A program made the position numbers and the translations under genes. From positions 1 to 35,190 of the forward strand of contig JAERSW010000061.1 in the NCBI GenBank assembly GCA_016845305.1: a stretch of DNA of 35,190 nucleotides. The letters are read 5' to 3'. This DNA comes from Acidimicrobiales bacterium. GTDB taxonomy: Bacteria; Actinomycetota; Acidimicrobiia; Acidimicrobiales; MedAcidi-G1. Below the pieces are notes generated by a model. The model had not been told where the DNA came from. It worked only from the letters and a program-made list of their open reading frames with translations, and searched no databases. Positions 22,914 to 30,824 of this stretch are shown here, piece by piece (positions within the stretch are counted from its first letter, which is position 1; each line of letters starts with the position of its first letter).

Positions 22914-24137
22914 GTGACCAGCCACGCCCACCGGGACGCACCGACGCCCCACGGATGGGCGGGGGTGGCGGCACTCGGCCTCGTCACCATCACGTCCTAC
23001 GGGTCGTGGATGTACGGCTTCGGCGTCCTGATCGGACCGATCCACGACGACACCGGGTGGAGCACCACCGTCCTCGGCACCACCTTCGGGATCGCCATGC
23101 TGCTGACCGGCATCGGGGCGTTCCTCGGCGGTCGGCTGCTGGACCGCTACGGCGGACCGGGCCCGTTCCTGCTCCAGGCGGCGGCCGGCGGCGGCCTGCT
23201 CCTGGCCGCCATGTGGGCCGACCGGGTGTTCACGTTCGGCGCCCTGTACTCCCTGGGGGCCGGCATCACCGGCGCCACCGGCTTCTACCACGTGACCACC
23301 GCGGCAGCCGCACGGCTCCGCCCACGACGACCCGACCAGTCGATCGCCGTGGTGACCCTCATCGGCGCCTTCTGCAGCCCCATCTACCTGCCGCTCACCG
23401 CGTGGATGACGACCACCTGGGACTGGCGGACCGCCGGACGGGTCCTGGCCCTGCTCTCGGTCGTCGGCGGCCTGGTCGCCGCACCGGTCACCGCCCACGC
23501 ACGGAGTTCGCAGACCGGGCCGTCGCTGCGTCCGGTCGACGCCATCCGCGACACCGTGGCCCGCCCGGCCGTCCGTCGCATGCTGGCCGCCTACCTGGCC
23601 ACCGGTGTGGCGTTCGCCTCGGTGCTCGTCTACCAGGTCCCGATCCTCACCGCCTCGGGCATGACCCTGGCCATGGCGGGCTCCATCGCCGGCCTTCGCG
23701 GCCTCTTCCAGTTCTTTGGACGCCTCGGCCTCACCGGCCTGATCGAACGCCACGGTTCGGGCACCCTGCTGCGTCTGGCCTTCCTCACCAGCGCCGTCGG
23801 CATCGCCTTCCTGCTCGTCGGGACCGACCCGGCAGGTGTGGCCTTCGCCGTGCTGGCCGGGATCTCCATGGGCGCGACCACCCCGCTGCAGAGCGTGCAC
23901 GCCCGCAGCCACTTCGCCGAAGGCGACCTCGGCCTCCTGATGGGCCTCCAGGGACTGGCCATGGGCGTGGCCGGGGCCCTCGGGCCGATCCTGGGAGGGG
24001 CCATGCAGGACCTGACCGGAAGCTGGGTGCCGACGATCGTCATGGGCTCGGCGACCATGGCCCTGGGCGCCCACCTGCTCAGGCCCGACGGGAGCCGGTC
24101 GCCCCGGCCGGGATCGCCCCCACCCACCGGCCGGTAG
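22914..24137 (+). CDS. MFS transporter
   Basis: This 407-aa major facilitator superfamily protein has about twelve hydrophobic helices. The loop between TM2 and TM3 reads GGRLLDRYGGP, a variant of the MFS signature GxLaDrxGrr. It resembles the monocarboxylate/oxalate-formate-like actinobacterial MFS proteins in its opening helix (SYGSWMYGFGVLIGPI). The substrate and direction of transport are not readable. The start at GTG 22914 is supported by TACGGT six bases upstream. Confidence 0.85.
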   Translation: MTSHAHRDAPTPHGWAGVAALGLVTITSYGSWMYGFGVLIGPIHDDTGWSTTVLGTTFGIAMLLTGIGAFLGGRLLDRYGGPGPFLLQAAAGGGLLLAAMWADRVFTFGALYSLGAGITGATGFYHVTTAAAARLRPRRPDQSIAVVTLIGAFCSPIYLPLTAWMTTTWDWRTAGRVLALLSVVGGLVAAPVTAHARSSQTGPSLRPVDAIRDTVARPAVRRMLAAYLATGVAFASVLVYQVPILTASGMTLAMAGSIAGLRGLFQFFGRLGLTGLIERHGSGTLLRLAFLTSAVGIAFLLVGTDPAGVAFAVLAGISMGATTPLQSVHARSHFAEGDLGLLMGLQGLAMGVAGALGPILGGAMQDLTGSWVPTIVMGSATMALGAHLLRPDGSRSPRPGSPPPTGR

Positions 24138-24140
24138 GTT
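24135..24140 (+). promoter_or_regulatory. leaderless -10 (TAGGTT) of the DDN-like gene
   Basis: TAGGTT overlaps the stop of the MFS gene and lies six bases before the ATG at 24147, so the reductase can be transcribed on its own as a leaderless message. Confidence 0.5.
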
Positions 24141-24146
24141 CGATCC

Positions 24147-24578
24147 ATGCCCAGCGATCGACAGTTCAAGAACATCAATCGCCTCCACCGGACCCTGCTG
24201 AAGTTGAGCTTCGGGGGCTACGGATGGGCGGCCGCCAAGATGCCCGTCCTCGAGTTGACGACCACGGGCCGCAGGTCCGGCCAGCCCCGCTCGGTGATGC
24301 TGACCACCCCGTACGGCGAGGGCGACGTGCGGGTGATCGTCGCCTCCCGGGGCGGCGACCACCGCCACCCCGACTGGTTCCTGAACCTCCGCGAGAACCC
24401 GGCGGTCACCGTGACCACCAAGGGCTCCAAGGATCGGCCGATGACCGCACGGATCGCCACCGACGAGGAGCGGGAACGGATCTGGCCGCTCATCACGAAG
24501 GACTTCGCCAACTACGCCGGCTACCAGGCCAAGACCGACCGGGTCATCCCCCTCGTCTTCCTCGAGCCGGCCGGCTGA
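24147..24578 (+). CDS. F420H2-dependent quinone reductase-like (DDN family) protein
   Basis: This 143-aa protein belongs to the deazaflavin-dependent nitroreductase family (PF04075-like). Its pattern is VLELTTTGRRSGQPRSVMLT, HPDWFLNLRENPAVTV, and a C-terminal FANYAGYQAKTDRVIPLVFL. In mycobacteria Ddn and relatives reduce menaquinone or nitro-compounds with F420H2, so the host probably makes F420. The length is standard. It follows the MFS gene by 9 bp but has its own -10. Confidence 0.88.
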   Translation: MPSDRQFKNINRLHRTLLKLSFGGYGWAAAKMPVLELTTTGRRSGQPRSVMLTTPYGEGDVRVIVASRGGDHRHPDWFLNLRENPAVTVTTKGSKDRPMTARIATDEERERIWPLITKDFANYAGYQAKTDRVIPLVFLEPAG

Positions 24579-24603
24579 CCACCGGGCCGCGCCCACGACC
24601 CCG

Positions 24604-25449
24604 GTGGCCCGTCCGCGCTCCACGCCCGTCCGGTGGGCGCTCCGGCTCCTGCTGGTGCCCGTCGGGCTCCTGACGGTCGTCGGGCTCGGCATCGTCGCCG
24701 TCCTCGTCGACGACGCCGTCCGCGGTGGGGGGCCGTGCACGTCGGCGGTGCTACCCAAGGCGGCGGTCGTGTTCGACGTGGTCACCGTCTGCGCCACCGG
24801 CGACGTCGACGATACCTCGCTGGTCCACGCCGCGGCCGTCGCCGCCCAGTGGCTCGACAACGACGCCGACGGCACCCCCGACGACCCGGGCCTCATGGCC
24901 GCCCTCGCCGACGGGCGACCTGTCGTCGTCATGACGCCCGAGGAGCTCACGTTCTGGCCGGGCGTCCGGGCCATGGTCGCCCTCCGGGGCCGCACCTTCC
25001 AGGACCTCGGGGCGCACGAGACCGACCCGCCGTGGGGGCGCGACGCCGCCCCCGAGGAGGTCCACCACGTCATCGTCAACGCCGGCTGGCAGCGGTACCT
25101 CCCCTACGTGTTCAGCGAGGACGCCGACGACAACAGCCTCCTGTACCGGGCGTGGCGGGCCGCGTGGGGCGGGGGCCTGCACTGGTACGACGACCCGACG
25201 TGCGACGACGCCTGCCGGGTCACCGAGTACGTCTACCTGGCCACCGCCGCCTACCTCGGTTCCGACGCCGACCTCCAGACCGACGAGCTCCGGGCCCTCG
25301 ACCGGGAGGAGCTCCGCCTCCGCAGCCCGGCCACCGTCCAGATCTTCGAGTCGACCGACTACCGCTACCCCACCACGGCCTGGCCCGACGGCCAGTACCC
25401 GCACGCCGCCGCCTTCTCGTTCCAGGGCCTCGACGGCCGGCACGACTGA
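24604..25449 (+). CDS. membrane-anchored hypothetical protein with Asp-rich calcium-type loop
   Basis: The 281-aa product has one N-terminal hydrophobic helix (about 12-36), acting as signal anchor or signal peptide. An extracytoplasmic domain follows, with the EF-hand-like loop D85-N-D-A-D-G-T-P-D-D and a His/Glu-rich middle (GAHETDPPWGRDAAPEEVHH). C45, C63, and the pair in TCDDACR (about 200) could form disulfides. No family name comes to mind; WLDNDADGTPDDPGLMAALA looks like a conserved motif. The GTG at 24604 is the only reasonable start. It is followed by two strong hairpins. Confidence 0.7.
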   Translation: MARPRSTPVRWALRLLLVPVGLLTVVGLGIVAVLVDDAVRGGGPCTSAVLPKAAVVFDVVTVCATGDVDDTSLVHAAAVAAQWLDNDADGTPDDPGLMAALADGRPVVVMTPEELTFWPGVRAMVALRGRTFQDLGAHETDPPWGRDAAPEEVHHVIVNAGWQRYLPYVFSEDADDNSLLYRAWRAAWGGGLHWYDDPTCDDACRVTEYVYLATAAYLGSDADLQTDELRALDREELRLRSPATVQIFESTDYRYPTTAWPDGQYPHAAAFSFQGLDGRHD

Positions 25450-25487
25450 GCCCACGGAGCCGCCGGACCCCACGGCCCGACGGCGAG

Positions 25488-25529
25488 GGGTCCGGGGCCC
25501 CGCCGCCGAGCGAGCGGGACCCCGGACCC
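25488..25529. terminator. GC hairpin between convergent genes (first)
   Basis: GGGTCCGGGG (25488-25497) pairs perfectly with CCCCGGACCC (25520-25529) across a 22-nt loop, 39 bp after the stop at 25449. Confidence 0.55.
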
Positions 25530-25534
25530 GGGTT

Positions 25535-25580
25535 CCGCCACGGACCGGACCGAGGGTGGATCGTCCCCGGTCCGTGGCGG
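25535..25580. terminator. GC hairpin between convergent genes (second)
   Basis: A perfect 14-bp stem, CCGCCACGGACCGG (25535-25548) with 25567-25580, has an 18-nt loop. With the first hairpin it separates the gene ending at 25449 from the minus-strand gene ending at 25641 and is probably bidirectional. It has no U-tract. Confidence 0.6.
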
Positions 25581-25640
25581 CAGCGTCCCGACCGTCGACC
25601 GTGACCACTCGGGGGACGGATCGGGACGCCGGATCGTCGA

Positions 25641-26123
25641 TCAGTCCACGGTCGTCACCACCGGGTCGGGCGACGCCCAGGCCTCCCTCACCGCCCTGGT
25701 GAGGCTGCGGCGGGTCAAGGGCGAGTGGACCGGGTGCGTGCCGACCAGCAGCTCGTTCAGCGACGCGACCTTCGGCTTCGGCACCTCGACCACGATCGGC
25801 GTCGACGGATGTCGCCGCTTCAGGGCCCGCAGCACCGTCTGGTTCTCGGGATCCGAGATCCGCAGTGAGAACAGGATCACGTCGGCGAGGCTCGCCGCCG
25901 GACACCCTTCGCCCGCCACCAACGGGCACCGGGACCCCGGATGGTCGTCCGGACCCCCACAGCCCACCGCCTCGAAGCCGGCTTCCTCCAGCACCTGGAC
26001 CATCGAGTCGCGCACGGCCCCGTCGGACTCCTCGACCAGCACCCGTGGGTCGGTCCGCCACCGGCTGAAGCGGGGCGCCTCGAACCGTCGGTTGAACCTC
26101 ATACGACGCAGCACGTCATTCAC
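25641..26123 (-). CDS. receiver-like protein lacking the phospho-Asp (pseudo-receiver 1)
   Basis: This 160-aa protein looks like a response-regulator receiver fold without output domain. It has DPRVLVEESDGAVRDSMVQV at the N-terminal strand/helix. At ADVILFSLR the phosphorylatable Asp of a receiver would follow the hydrophobic strand, but S86 is found. It is paralogous to the protein at 31968 (shared PRV.., DV.F.SFR/SLR, W(A/S)xPDP tail). GTG 26123 has AGGA spaced five bases. It is 21 bp downstream of the cupredoxin gene on the same strand, and its paralogue sits in front of nirK, so these proteins appear linked to copper redox carriers. No known family name. Confidence 0.6.
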   Translation of the reverse strand: MNDVLRRMRFNRRFEAPRFSRWRTDPRVLVEESDGAVRDSMVQVLEEAGFEAVGCGGPDDHPGSRCPLVAGEGCPAASLADVILFSLRISDPENQTVLRALKRRHPSTPIVVEVPKPKVASLNELLVGTHPVHSPLTRRSLTRAVREAWASPDPVVTTVD

Positions 26124-26144
26124 CCCTTTCCTCGCCAGGTCCCA

Positions 26145-26609
26145 TCACGAGACCGACAGCTCCCCGACCATCCCGGCCTCGCGGTGGCCCGGGATGCTGC
26201 AGTACAGGACGTAGCGCCCCGGGGCGAGGCGCACGGAGCCCTCGTCCACATCGCCGGGATGCGCCCGCAGCTCGAAGTCGTCGACACCCTCGATCCGCAG
26301 GTCGTGGAACGTGGCACCGTCGTTGCGCATCCGCAGCGTCACCTCGGCACCCGACTCGATCCGGGCCGGCGTGTAGGAGAACTCGTCGGCCACCACCAGG
26401 CCGTCCCCGCCCGGATCGGTGGAGCCGCCGTCGTCGCCGCCATCCGACAGGGCGGCCAGCACCAGCAGCCCCACGGTCAACACCAGGACGAACCCGATGA
26501 ACCCCGGGAGGATGGCGAACTCCCACGCCAGACGACCCGACGGGCTGGCGCCGGTCCGCCGGGATCGACGCACGGGGACCGGGAGTTTCGACGGACTCGT
26601 GGTGGGCAT
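26145..26609 (-). CDS. membrane-anchored blue copper protein (cupredoxin)
   Basis: This 154-aa protein has an Arg-rich N-terminus, one transmembrane helix (about 31-54) and a short Gly/Asp linker. A plastocyanin-like domain (about 72-154) carries all four type 1 copper ligands: H102 in TFHDLRIEG, and C137, H142 and M147 in YCSIPGHREAGM. The positive-inside rule puts the copper domain outside the membrane, where AioBA-type enzymes and NirK work. It is a likely one-electron shuttle between them or to a terminal oxidase. The start ATG 26609 has TACGTT six bases upstream. Confidence 0.87.
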   Translation of the reverse strand: MPTTSPSKLPVPVRRSRRTGASPSGRLAWEFAILPGFIGFVLVLTVGLLVLAALSDGGDDGGSTDPGGDGLVVADEFSYTPARIESGAEVTLRMRNDGATFHDLRIEGVDDFELRAHPGDVDEGSVRLAPGRYVLYCSIPGHREAGMVGELSVS

Positions 26610-26615
26610 GGCCTC

Positions 26616-26621
26616 AACGTA
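26616..26621 (-). promoter_or_regulatory. leaderless -10 (TACGTT) of the cupredoxin gene
   Basis: On the minus strand TACGTT is followed by six bases and the ATG at 26609. Two GGGACC-type sites lie 24 and 109 bp further upstream. Confidence 0.5.
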
Positions 26622-26644
26622 CGAATCCCGCCGGAGGCCGGTCA

Positions 26645-26658
26645 GGGCCGAAGGTCCC
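26645..26658 (-). promoter_or_regulatory. DevR-like box A
   Basis: The minus strand reads GGGACCTTCGGCCC, close to the actinobacterial DosR/DevR half-palindrome (GGGACTnnnGTCCC). It is in the 196-bp divergent region between the cupredoxin and aioB genes. Confidence 0.5.
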
Positions 26659-26729
26659 GACCTTTCAGCCACCCTCCGAGACCGTCTCCCTGACCATGCC
26701 CGGCAGCCGGCCGGGAACGTGACGACAAG

Positions 26730-26743
26730 GGGACCTTCGCCCC
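26730..26743 (+). promoter_or_regulatory. DevR-like box B
   Basis: GGGACCTTCGCCCC has the same ten-base core GGGACCTTCG as sites A and C. It lies 63 bp before the aioB start. Confidence 0.5.
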
Positions 26744-26805
26744 TGATCGCCGTCGACCACCCTCCGTACCGTCCGATCGACCAGCCACGTGCCGATCGGA
26801 GTGCC

Positions 26806-27357
26806 ATGCCCCTCACCCGCCGAGAGTTCATGATCGCCGGCAGCGCCATCGGCGCCGCCCTCGGAGGCGGCATCGTCGCCCCGGTCGCCCTCACCTGGGA
26901 ACGCGACGCCTCCGGTGACGTCGCCGCGGTCACCGCCCGGTTCCCCGAACGGACGGTCGGCCGGTGGTCCGAGCTGGTCGTCGGCGAGTCCACCACGTTC
27001 GACTACCCCGCCGAGGGCCAACCCAACGTGCTGGTCCGCGTCGGTCGACCGGTCGCCCACGGCATCGGGCGCGAGCACGACCTCGTCGGCTTCTCGTCGA
27101 CCTGCACCCACATGGGTTGCCCACTCACCGAGTACCGCGCCGACACTGCCACCCTCGGCCCCTGCCCGTGCCATTTCACGACGTTCGACCTGGCTGCCGA
27201 CGGCATCCCGGCCTTCGGCCAGGCCACCCAGCACCTGTCGCGGGTGCTCCTCCGCCTCGACGGCGACGAGGTCGTCGCCTTCGGGCTCCGCCGCCCCATC
27301 TACGGCCACGCCGATCCGCTGCACGGCGTGGGCGTCCGAGTCCTGGCGTCGACGTGA
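26806..27357 (+). CDS. aioB: AioB-like Rieske subunit, Tat-exported
   Basis: This 183-aa protein is the Rieske iron-sulfur subunit of an arsenite-oxidase-family enzyme. The Tat signal is TRREFMIAGSAIGAALGGG. The [2Fe-2S] ligands are C100-x-H102 and C120-x2-H123, with C105 and C122 placed for the family's disulfide (CTHMGCPL, then CPCHFTTFD). In AioAB it accepts electrons from the molybdenum subunit and gives them to cytochrome c or a cupredoxin. ATG 26806 has GGAG six bases upstream. Its stop overlaps the start of the large-subunit gene (GTGA). The Tat signal on the small subunit would carry the large subunit, which has none, across the membrane. Confidence 0.9.
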   Translation: MPLTRREFMIAGSAIGAALGGGIVAPVALTWERDASGDVAAVTARFPERTVGRWSELVVGESTTFDYPAEGQPNVLVRVGRPVAHGIGREHDLVGFSSTCTHMGCPLTEYRADTATLGPCPCHFTTFDLAADGIPAFGQATQHLSRVLLRLDGDEVVAFGLRRPIYGHADPLHGVGVRVLAST

Positions 27358-29858
27358 CCGCCACGGTCCCCATCCCGCCGCCGGACGCCACGTCGTCCAC
27401 GACCTGCTGCGAGTACTGCCCCATGGCCTGCGGCTACCGGGTCTTCACGTGGCCGCTGGGCAGCGACGGCGGCCCTGCCGCTGCCGACAACGCCCTCGGC
27501 CGGGACCTGCCCGTCGGCCCACTGGCCGGCGGATGGACCACGGAGAACATGCACACCGTCGTGCGCGTCGACGGCGAGGAACGCAACTGCGTCGTCCTCC
27601 CCGACCCCGACGCCACCGTCGTCAACCCGGGTGGCGGCCACTCGGTCCGCGGCGGCGCGCTGGCCCGCAAGCTGTACCGACACGACGGCCCGACGTCGGA
27701 CCGGCTCACCACCCCACTGCTCCGCGTCGACGGCACCCTCGTCCCCGTCCCGTGGGACCTCGCCCTCGACCTGGTCGCCGACCTGTCACGCCACGTCGTC
27801 GACCTCCACGGTCCGCTGGCGTGGGGCATGAAGATCTACTCGTACGAGTTCTTCGAGAACACGTACGCAGCCAGCAAGCTCGCGCTCGCCTCGATCCGCA
27901 CCCCGAACTGGTCACCACACCACGCTCCCGCCGAGGGCGACGACGTCCCGGGCCTCAGCGACGCCGGCATCGACGCCTTCGGCGCCTGCTTCGCCGACGA
28001 CCGGGCCGCCGAGGTGATCCTCATCGCCGGGTCCGACCCGTACGAGACGAAGTCGGTGCGGTTCACCCAGTGGCAGTCGGCTGGCGGCGCCCGCCTCGTC
28101 GTCGTCGACCCCCGTCGCACCTTCACGGCGGCCTGGGCCGAGGCCAACGGCGGCCTGCACCTCCAGGTCGAACCCGGCACCGACGCGTTTCTCTACTCGG
28201 CGATCGTCCGCGACGTCCTCGAGCACGGCTGGGAGGACCACGCCTTCGTCCGCGACCACACGGCGACCCGCGCCCTCCTCGACACCGAACCGAAGTGGCG
28301 CCGGGCCCGATTCGGACGAACCCGCGCCGAGCTCCTCGACGAGCTCCGCTCCGACCCCGACCTCTCCCTGACGGGTGCGGCCCGCATCACCGGCGTGCCG
28401 TCGGAGAAGATCCGCGAGGCGGCGCTGCTCCTGAGCGGAGGCACCGGCCCCCAGCCCCGCACCAGCGTCCTGTTCGAGAAGGGCGTCTACTGGACCCACA
28501 ACTACGAGAACACCGCGGCCATCGCGAACCTCGGCCTGGTGCTCGGGGCGACCGGCCGGGAGGGTCGGGCCACGGCCCGGATGGGCGGCCACCAGCGCGG
28601 TGGCGTCAAGGCCGCCGGCTACCCGCACGACCTGTCACCGCACTCCGTCGACGGACATCCCGTCGAGATGGACACCGAGCGGTGGCTGGTCGAGGGCAAC
28701 ACCCGTCTGCGGTGGGTGGTCGGCACCAACTGGCTGGGCGCCACGGCGGGCACCTCGGCGCTGCGGGCCCGCGTCGCCGAGCTGGTCGGCACCGGCGACC
28801 CGGTCACCGTCGCCGACCTCGACCACGCCCGTCAGCGCCTCGTGGAGCGGATCGACGCCGGTGGCATGGTCCTCGTCCACCAGGAGACCTACCCCAACGA
28901 CAGCACCCGGTACGCCGACGTGGTCCTCCCGGCGGCCACGTGGGGCGAGGAGGACTTCACCCGGGCCAACGCGGAGCGCCGGGTCCGCCTCTACCAGCGG
29001 TTCATGGATCCGCCCGGCGCCGCCCGGCCCGACTGGTGGATCTTCGCCGAGGTCGGCCGACGCATGGGCTACGACGGCTTCGACTGGCCGGACGCCAACG
29101 CCGTCGCCACCGAGGCGCTGCCCCGGACCGCCGGGAGCCGCAAGGACTGCGCGGTCCTCGTCGACGTGGCCGAGGCGTCCGGTCGTCGCGTCCACGAGGT
29201 GCTCGCCGACGTCGGCACCACCGGCTTCCAGGCGCCCCTGGGCCTCGACGGCGGCACGATCACCGAGACGCCCCGTCTGCACGCCGACCTGCGCTTCAAG
29301 ACCGACAGCGGCCGGGCCAACTTCGTCCACGTCGACCTCGACGCGGTGCGCACCCGCAACCGGGTCCTGGCCCCCCGACACGACCGGGGCGAGGTGTGGG
29401 TGTTGAACGGTCGGGTCAACGCGCTGTGGAACAACCTGTCCGACTACGTCCGTCGCCCCCTCGCCATGGAGCGCTGGCCGGCCAACCTGCTCGAGGTCAA
29501 CCCGCTCGACGCCCGGCGCTGGGGCCTGGACGCCGGCGACCTGGTGGCCGTCGAGAACGCCGAGGTGCTCGACCACGTCGGCGCCACCATCTCGGGTGGA
29601 TTCACCGCGGTCGTGTACCCGACCGACGTCGTCCCGCCCGGCGTGACGTTCACGTACTTCCTCTACCCGGGGTCCGACGCCAACGACGTGGTGGCCGCCG
29701 ACACGTCGTTGCAGCCGCTGAACCTCCGCTACCCGTTCAAGCTCGGTAGGGGCACCGTGCGCCGCCTCGGGCGCGCACCCGGAATCGAGGGCATGTCGTT
29801 CGCCCCCCGCAACCTCGTCCCGTCCACCGACACCGGAGCCCACGACCATGACCACTGA
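27354..29858 (+). CDS. aioA: AioA-like molybdopterin oxidoreductase (arsenite oxidase family)
   Basis: The 834-aa length fits AioA. The [3Fe-4S] ligands C19, C22 and C26 (CEYCPMACGYRV) and S97 in place of a fourth cysteine (HSVRGG) are as in arsenite oxidase. MKIYSYEFFENTYAASK and NPYES-like SDPYETKSV are family hallmarks. Of the arsenite-site residues, by my alignment from memory, H189, R409 and H413 are kept, but the Glu is Asp (D197), and GGHQ is followed by RGG instead of EGY. The substrate might therefore be arsenite, another oxyanion (iodate reductase IdrA is a close relative), or unknown. The last residues are His/Asp-rich (AHDHDH). Confidence 0.85.
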   Translation: MTATVPIPPPDATSSTTCCEYCPMACGYRVFTWPLGSDGGPAAADNALGRDLPVGPLAGGWTTENMHTVVRVDGEERNCVVLPDPDATVVNPGGGHSVRGGALARKLYRHDGPTSDRLTTPLLRVDGTLVPVPWDLALDLVADLSRHVVDLHGPLAWGMKIYSYEFFENTYAASKLALASIRTPNWSPHHAPAEGDDVPGLSDAGIDAFGACFADDRAAEVILIAGSDPYETKSVRFTQWQSAGGARLVVVDPRRTFTAAWAEANGGLHLQVEPGTDAFLYSAIVRDVLEHGWEDHAFVRDHTATRALLDTEPKWRRARFGRTRAELLDELRSDPDLSLTGAARITGVPSEKIREAALLLSGGTGPQPRTSVLFEKGVYWTHNYENTAAIANLGLVLGATGREGRATARMGGHQRGGVKAAGYPHDLSPHSVDGHPVEMDTERWLVEGNTRLRWVVGTNWLGATAGTSALRARVAELVGTGDPVTVADLDHARQRLVERIDAGGMVLVHQETYPNDSTRYADVVLPAATWGEEDFTRANAERRVRLYQRFMDPPGAARPDWWIFAEVGRRMGYDGFDWPDANAVATEALPRTAGSRKDCAVLVDVAEASGRRVHEVLADVGTTGFQAPLGLDGGTITETPRLHADLRFKTDSGRANFVHVDLDAVRTRNRVLAPRHDRGEVWVLNGRVNALWNNLSDYVRRPLAMERWPANLLEVNPLDARRWGLDAGDLVAVENAEVLDHVGATISGGFTAVVYPTDVVPPGVTFTYFLYPGSDANDVVAADTSLQPLNLRYPFKLGRGTVRRLGRAPGIEGMSFAPRNLVPSTDTGAHDHDH

Positions 29859-30159
29859 CCCACCAGCCCACCCACCGACGCGCATCGTCGAGACCCGCGC
29901 GGAACCCCGTCTGGTCGACGCCGACGGCGAACGGCGACTCCGGACCGTGGTGGCGGCCACCCTCGCCTCGGCCGTCGTCCTCACCGGGTTCCTCGCCCTC
30001 GTCACCTACCTCGTCGCCCCCGAGCACGGGGTGGTCGCCGCCCTCGCCGTCGGCGGCCTGTCGGGCATCTGGGTGTCGGTCCTGGGAGGCGGCGTGGTCG
30101 GCAACGGCATCCACGAAGCCCGGCACGAGCGGGCCGAACGTGGTAGGTCCGGGGCGTGA
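29848..30159 (+). CDS. small two-helix membrane protein in the aio operon
   Basis: The 103-aa protein has a hydrophilic N-terminus of about 30 residues and two transmembrane helices (about 33-57 and 62-83, the latter VVAALAVGGLSGIWVSVLGGG). It ends in a charged tail. The gene overlaps the end of aioA by 11 bp and the start of the response regulator by four, so it is translated with the module. I do not recognise the family. It could be a membrane docking partner for the exported enzyme or an accessory to signalling. Confidence 0.65.
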   Translation: MTTDPPAHPPTRIVETRAEPRLVDADGERRLRTVVAATLASAVVLTGFLALVTYLVAPEHGVVAALAVGGLSGIWVSVLGGGVVGNGIHEARHERAERGRSGA

Positions 30160-30800
30160 ACCTGCGCGTCTTCCTCGTCGACGACCACGACGTCGTCCGC
30201 CGCGGCCTGACCGCGCTGGTCGACGCCGAGGAGGACCTCAAGGTGGTCGGAACGTCGGGATCGGCCGCCGGAACGCTCGAGGCGATCGCCGACTGCCGGC
30301 CCGACGTGGCCGTGCTCGACGTCCGCCTCGGCGATGGCAACGGCGTGGAGGTGTGCCGCGACGTCCGCTCCGCCCACCCGGAGGTGGCGTGCCTGATCCT
30401 CACCTCCTTCGAGGACGACCAGGCCCTCGTCGAGGCCAGCCTGGCCGGAGCCGCCGGCTACGTCCTGAAGCGCGTCCAGGGTGGCGAACTGCTGTCGGCC
30501 ATCCGCCTCGTCGGGGCGGGACGCCGCCTCCTCGATCCCGGCACCACCCGACTGGCGCTGCGTCGACTCCGTGAGAGCGGCGAGGCGGCGGTCGGCGAGC
30601 TCTCCGGGCAGGAGCGCCGGATCTTCGACCTGATCGGCGACGGCCTGTCGAACCGGGAGATCGCGGCTCGCATGTACCTGGCCGAGAAGACGGTCAAGAA
30701 CTACATCACCAACCTGCTCCGCAAGCTCGGCATGTCGCGACGCACCGAGGCCGCAGCGTTCGCCGCCCGTCTCGACGAGCGCCGCAACGGACCGGGCTGA
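30156..30800 (+). CDS. NarL/DevR-type response regulator
   Basis: This 214-aa regulator has an N-terminal receiver domain with acidic pocket D9/D10 and phospho-acceptor D55 (VAVLDVRLGD), a later K105, and a C-terminal LuxR-type HTH (about 148-205: LSGQERRIFDLIGDGLSNRE, then MYLAEKTVKNYITNLLRKLG). The helix TVKNYITNLLRKLGM is like that of mycobacterial DevR/DosR. It starts at GTG 30156, overlapping the small membrane protein gene. It is the natural candidate to bind the GGGACCWTCG boxes in the two divergent promoters of this module. Its partner kinase is the convergent gene. Confidence 0.9.
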   Translation: MNLRVFLVDDHDVVRRGLTALVDAEEDLKVVGTSGSAAGTLEAIADCRPDVAVLDVRLGDGNGVEVCRDVRSAHPEVACLILTSFEDDQALVEASLAGAAGYVLKRVQGGELLSAIRLVGAGRRLLDPGTTRLALRRLRESGEAAVGELSGQERRIFDLIGDGLSNREIAARMYLAEKTVKNYITNLLRKLGMSRRTEAAAFAARLDERRNGPG

Positions 30801-30824
30801 CCACCGCCCCGACCCAGGCCAGCG

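Noticed and set aside
22734-25079. Long minus-strand open frame of 781 codons opposite the MFS, DDN-like and hypothetical genes
   Set aside because: Low-complexity Arg/Gly/Pro-rich translation, no homology, and it is antisense to well-supported genes; an effect of high GC.
24751-26061. 436-codon minus-strand frame across the hairpin region
   Set aside because: Runs through two perfect hairpins and overlaps genes on both strands; Gly/Arg-rich with no domain.
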